Assembly (NCBI GenBank): GCA_934278995.1
Contig: CAKQWM010000008.1
Location: 31,912 to 95,911, forward strand
Reading direction: 5' to 3'
Length of the DNA: 64,000 nucleotides
Source: an uncultured Clostridia bacterium
GTDB taxonomy: Bacteria; Bacillota; Clostridia; Christensenellales; Borkfalkiaceae
A program made the position numbers and the translations under genes. The notes beneath the pieces were generated by a model. That model was not told where the DNA came from. It did not search any database and saw only the letters and a program-made list of their open reading frames with translations. The first letter of the stretch is position 1. Each line of letters opens with the position of its first letter. Positions 60,643 through 64,000 of the stretch are shown piece after piece.

Positions 60643-60644
60643 AC

Positions 60645-61067
60645 ATGAAAAAATCAACCATTTTAATTTTACTGGTAATATATCTCGGTTCGGTTCTCAT
60701 CGTCGGCATTTTCGGAATGAAGTCGATACCTTTCGAGGAAAGAGTTTACGTTAAAGAAATCAAACCGACGTCCGTAACGTCCTCTACGGGCGATACTTAC
60801 GAAATAAAGCAAAAGCCCGACGGCGGTTACTATGTTATGGTTAATTATCACGATGGCATGGTTATCATGATAAATTACGAGTTAAAACCCGCCGACTGCA
60901 CGGACAAAAACGTAAAGATAACCATTGTCGAACCTAACGATCCTCCCGCGACGCTATCAGACAGGGGAGAGATAATTTTTAAAGAAAAAGGTCCCGTTCA
61001 CGTCGTTTATAAAGCGCAGGATTCGGCAACCGGTCCGCAGATGGACGTCTGGATTTATTGTCGGTAA
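60645..61067 (+). CDS. Small anchored extracytoplasmic protein
   Basis: A 140-residue protein with an N-terminal membrane helix or uncleaved signal (ILILLVIYLGSVLIVGIFG, residues about 5-23) and a beta-rich outer domain (KPTSVTSSTGDTYEIKQ, MVIMINYELKPAD). The start ATG 60645 follows GTGGAGAAC; a longer in-frame extension back to 60381 overlaps the permease and is not believed. Function unknown; position suggests an accessory component of the YwaF-ABC-permease system. Confidence 0.8.
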   Translation: MKKSTILILLVIYLGSVLIVGIFGMKSIPFEERVYVKEIKPTSVTSSTGDTYEIKQKPDGGYYVMVNYHDGMVIMINYELKPADCTDKNVKITIVEPNDPPATLSDRGEIIFKEKGPVHVVYKAQDSATGPQMDVWIYCR

Positions 61068-61166
61068 TATCTTATTATTTTTTACGATGTTTTTAAAAAT
61101 AATACGAATTTAAGAATAATACGACGCTTTGCGTTCGATATTATATATAACCCAAAGGAGTAAAAC

Positions 61167-63503
61167 ATGAGAAAATCAATCACATTGCTTTTATGCTTGA
61201 CGATGGCGTGCGCGTTGTCGTTAACCCTTCTCGTCGGTTGTAACGAAAATCTCGGCACGGCGACCAAGATTGAAATCGTTAACCCCGTAACCGAATACGT
61301 AGTCGGTTCCGAGATAAACTACGACGAACTTTCGGCAAAAATTACCTATGACAGCGGTAAAACGAAAGAAGGTACGGTTAAAAAACTCAGTTTGACCGTA
61401 AAAGAAAAAGCCGATTTGTCGAAAGTCGGCAAAACCTCTTACACCGTAACTTACGGCGCCTTGTCGCAAAAAGTGGAAATTTCGGTAATCGAAGCGAATA
61501 TCACGGCTTTCGCAATGCCTAAATTTTATTCTAATTATCTTTTAGCGTCCAAGGACAGAACGGCTACTCAGCCCGAAACGAGGGCAGACTTCCGTCAAAC
61601 GGGCGAAATCTACGAAGTAGGTAACGTTAATAAGTTTATATTCCGTCCCGTTGCGACCGCTATCGGTGAAGAAGGCGTAGCCGATATCACCGACGTAAAG
61701 ACCACCGCAAAGGTTTACGAAAAAACAAGTAAAGACGGCGAATACAGACTTATCCCCGAAACCGATTTAGAGGGCATAGTCAAAATCGAAAACAACACTT
61801 ATAAATTCGCAGAAGAAACAGCAGGCAAATACTATAAGGTTGAAGTTTCCATCGACGAAAACGAATACGGCGTTTCTTCTTTGAGAGATTCCGATAAAAC
61901 CATAACTTTCGAATGCGTGATTATAGGCGGCGGTTATAACGTTTACGACCAGACGGGCCTTTCCGTTATGAACGATTTAACCTCCACCCGCTGGCAGGAT
62001 ATATGGAAATGCACCGTTGACAACAACACTTTTGAAATTACTTCAAACGAAAACTCTCTTAAACTCGAAGCCGACGATAAGCCCTTATGCGACTACGTAG
62101 GCAAAATCGATTGGGTTGTCCTTCACGCGAGTTTTGAACTCAACGCCGACCTTCTTCCCGATTACTTTTTCTGGACGGAACAAACCGAAGGTTATGCTAC
62201 CGCAAAAGACCGTTTGACGGCTAATCAGGAGGCTCAGAAATTGCTCGTCGGCTCTTTAAGAGACGGCGTAGGCAACAAACAGTGGTGGCAGATAATCAAC
62301 ACGGGCGAAAGCGGAAACAGACCTGTAAATTACGGCATCAATATGCAAAAAGGCTTCTTCTCGACTTCAAAAGTCAGCGTTTCCGGTAACTACAACGGTA
62401 TTACCACGCCCGTTACGGCGTCTGAAGGCGGCAGAAATCTTTTTATCGTCGGTGACCAGGACGGTAGCGTAAACAATCCTACTCCTCACTGGCAGATATT
62501 CCAGATGTTGCAACCGACCGACCAACCCACCGAATTACAGTTTAATATTAAAAACCTTGCCGTAACGGGTAACATGAAGCAACTGGATACCTCCGATTAC
62601 GTTCCCGCAGGTCTTAACATGTTTAACGGCTTCGGCAACGTCAACTTTTTCAATATAGTGGGTAACGGCTTCTATGTCAACGTCACGTGCGACAGTTACG
62701 GCGCAACGAGTTTCAAAGCGGATTCGGCAAAAATTTACGACGCTTACAGCAACATGATTTATATGTGGCGCGCGAAAGCCGACGTAACCAATTGCGAATT
62801 TATCGGCGCGGGCGGACCTTTATTCATCCTTTCCGACGGTAACCATACTTCTACTGAGGGCGGAAGATATTCCGACCTCACCGTTGACGAAAAGACCGTT
62901 CTTCAGGCTTACGCAACGGGCAACGAAAGTTGGTATCAGTTATACGGCGCGCAGGCTTTGGTAAACTACGTCAAGGGTACTTTTGAAACGGGAGTATTCA
63001 ACAACGTTAAAAAGACCGTTCGTTTCACCAAGGACGCCAACGGCAATATGGTTCCTTATAAAGACGGCGCATCGGGCGATCAATATATCAACTTTATCGC
63101 CGCAATGATTTGCGAACCGGGCGATTTGTTTACGGGCTTAAACGAAGGCATGATGTTATTACGCGGTACTTATACGACGGTTAAAGAAAACGGTGACGTT
63201 ATAGAAAAATTCGATCTTATGAACCCGTACGTTCAGGCTTTAAGAGCGCAGGCTCAAAACGACGGAACCAGATTTGCTCCTATATTCCAGACGGGCGAAA
63301 ACATGATGTTTACCGACGGACAGGGATTGTACACTTTGGGCGCTACGGGCGCTCAGCCGTTTAACCCCGCAACCGACGGCGTTAAATGGGCAACCGATAC
63401 TCATAGCAAACTTGCCGTTTATATGTCCGCAGGCGCTTTATCGCACTCTAAAAACGCTCCGTACTTCGGCGTTATATTAGATTGCGCTTCTTACGGAATG
63501 TAA
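61167..63503 (+). CDS. Large predicted lipoprotein with bacterial Ig-like domain
   Basis: A 778-residue exported protein. AAAGGAG precedes the ATG, and the signal peptide ends in the lipobox LVGC (Cys26). Residues about 33-112 look like a Big_3/DUF-type Ig-like domain (IVNPVTEYVVGSEINYDEL, VGKTSYTVTYG). The remaining 650 residues have no recognised catalytic motif but include many aromatic residues and a section with right-handed-helix character around 450-560. It follows the YwaF-ABC operon by 99 bases and may be cotranscribed. Binding or anchoring at the cell surface is likely; the ligand is unknown. Confidence 0.82.
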   Translation: MRKSITLLLCLTMACALSLTLLVGCNENLGTATKIEIVNPVTEYVVGSEINYDELSAKITYDSGKTKEGTVKKLSLTVKEKADLSKVGKTSYTVTYGALSQKVEISVIEANITAFAMPKFYSNYLLASKDRTATQPETRADFRQTGEIYEVGNVNKFIFRPVATAIGEEGVADITDVKTTAKVYEKTSKDGEYRLIPETDLEGIVKIENNTYKFAEETAGKYYKVEVSIDENEYGVSSLRDSDKTITFECVIIGGGYNVYDQTGLSVMNDLTSTRWQDIWKCTVDNNTFEITSNENSLKLEADDKPLCDYVGKIDWVVLHASFELNADLLPDYFFWTEQTEGYATAKDRLTANQEAQKLLVGSLRDGVGNKQWWQIINTGESGNRPVNYGINMQKGFFSTSKVSVSGNYNGITTPVTASEGGRNLFIVGDQDGSVNNPTPHWQIFQMLQPTDQPTELQFNIKNLAVTGNMKQLDTSDYVPAGLNMFNGFGNVNFFNIVGNGFYVNVTCDSYGATSFKADSAKIYDAYSNMIYMWRAKADVTNCEFIGAGGPLFILSDGNHTSTEGGRYSDLTVDEKTVLQAYATGNESWYQLYGAQALVNYVKGTFETGVFNNVKKTVRFTKDANGNMVPYKDGASGDQYINFIAAMICEPGDLFTGLNEGMMLLRGTYTTVKENGDVIEKFDLMNPYVQALRAQAQNDGTRFAPIFQTGENMMFTDGQGLYTLGATGAQPFNPATDGVKWATDTHSKLAVYMSAGALSHSKNAPYFGVILDCASYGM

Positions 63504-63761
63504 TTATCGCGCGGTATTTGCGTGGCGTAATTTAAATTAAGTTAACAAGTTTTTAATCAGGCGGAAAGGCGATTTGCCTTTCCGCTTTCTTTGAAATTCA
63601 GAAATAAAACGAAAATAAAACCAAGCGCCGACAGACGGCTGAGTTTGAGCGATACGTCGTTACGCTAACGGCTTATGCGTAGGGTATTAACCCGCTTTCA
63701 CACTTTGAACGGGTTAAAAGTTACAAAACCCGTGTTTTTCGTAAAATACGGTTAAATTTCG
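63504..63761. other. Spacer with terminator between lipoprotein and tRNA-Trp
   Basis: After the lipoprotein terminator there are about 170 bases with small inverted repeats (for example AACCCG and CGGGTT near 63688-63715) but no gene. Confidence 0.6.
63561..63591 (+). terminator. Terminator of the lipoprotein gene
   Basis: GCGGAAAGGC-GATT-TGCCTTTCCGC stem followed by TTTCTTT, 57 bases after the stop codon. Confidence 0.85.
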
Positions 63762-63790
63762 TTGACATTTATTCAAGATTGATATAAAAT
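63762..63790 (+). promoter_or_regulatory. Promoter of tRNA-Trp
   Basis: TTGACA (63762-63767), 17 bases, TAAAAT (63785-63790), 17 bases before the tRNA. Confidence 0.88.
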
Positions 63791-63807
63791 CTTAATGCTA
63801 ACGAAAT

Positions 63808-63882
63808 AGGGGAGTGGCTCAACGGTAGAGTAGCGGTCTCCAAAACCGTAGGTTGCGTGTTCGAATCGCGTCTCCCCTGCCA
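63808..63882 (+). tRNA. tRNA-Trp (anticodon CCA)
   Basis: Complete cloverleaf: acceptor AGGGGAG/CTCCCCT, anticodon stem GCGGT/ACCGT with loop CTCCAAA giving CCA, T arm with GTTCGAATC, encoded 3' GCCA. It decodes UGG only, consistent with UGA serving as a stop in this genome. Confidence 0.97.
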
Positions 63883-63885
63883 AAA

Positions 63886-63920
63886 AGTACCCGTCGGTAA
63901 ACCCGACGGGTACTTCTTGA
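63886..63920 (+). terminator. Terminator-like hairpin after tRNA-Trp
   Basis: AAGTACCCGTCGG pairs with CCGACGGGTACTT over a short loop, starting three bases after the tRNA; the following T-run is interrupted (CTTGATTTG). Confidence 0.75.
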
Positions 63921-64000
63921 TTTGATAGAGAAAGTAGTTTTTAATTTGATAGTATATAGAGTGTTAAAACAGGGGATTCGGACACGCAACCAAACACGCG

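Noticed and set aside
60381..60644. Extended N-terminus for the small anchored protein
   Set aside because: It overlaps the permease out of frame; ATG 60645 has a GGAG site and starts with a clear membrane helix.

Overview
The window looks like a chromosomal segment of an anaerobic, fermentative member of the Clostridia (Bacillota), probably an uncultivated gut-type lineage. The pointers are a Gram-positive style mraZ-rsmH-ftsL-PBP cluster, a MurE with the DNPR motif expected for meso-diaminopimelate, formate-tetrahydrofolate ligase, an NAD(P)-linked trimeric/tetrameric [FeFe] hydrogenase, YetF/DUF421 next to DUF4363, ROK kinase, TypA, and consensus sigma-A promoters, several with an extended -10. 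The taxon is inferred, not computed. UGA is a normal stop.

Layout. 1-1145: the 3' end of fhs and a small lipoprotein. 1146-5202: a long leader with an (AGCA)n tract, a short leader ORF and a terminator-like hairpin, followed by a 1203-residue cysteine-rich surface protein. 5203-6115: gene-poor DNA with a MITE-like element, terminators and an array of small hairpins. 6116-6379: rpsT on the minus strand. 6380-7378: 1 kb of AT-rich spacer with DnaA-box-like sites. 7379-23332: the division and cell-wall cluster mraZ, rsmH, ftsL-like, class B PBP, murE, mraY, murD, ftsW, murA, ftsQ, ftsA, ftsZ; murF, murG, murC and murB are not here. The FtsZ gene has a huge acidic and coiled-coil 5' extension with a strong in-frame internal ribosome binding site. 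23333-24362: a mosaic of REP-like and hairpin repeats.

24363-38358: typA (minus), an ABC exporter plus GNAT, tRNA-Pro, ROK kinase, tRNA-Leu, three small membrane proteins, uvrB-uvrA, and a DUF421/DUF4363 pair. 38398-48001: an operon-like run comM-dprA-topA-trmFO-hslV-hslU-hisS behind one good promoter. 48305-56505: a hydrogenase operon in which hndA and hndBCD flank a putative sensory module (two DRTGG-like proteins, two HATPases, a HydS-like [FeFe] protein with Ala at the proton-transfer position, and a PHP protein). 56559-63590: a YwaF/TMEM164-like membrane domain fused to an ABC ATPase, its permease, a small anchored protein and a large lipoprotein. tRNA-Trp closes the window.

The most unusual items are the two-product architecture proposed for ftsZ together with an FtsA lacking the usual C-terminal membrane-targeting helix, the frame-dependent leader ahead of the surface protein, the hairpin arrays with constant linkers, the YwaF-ABC fusion, and the hydrogenase sensory module.
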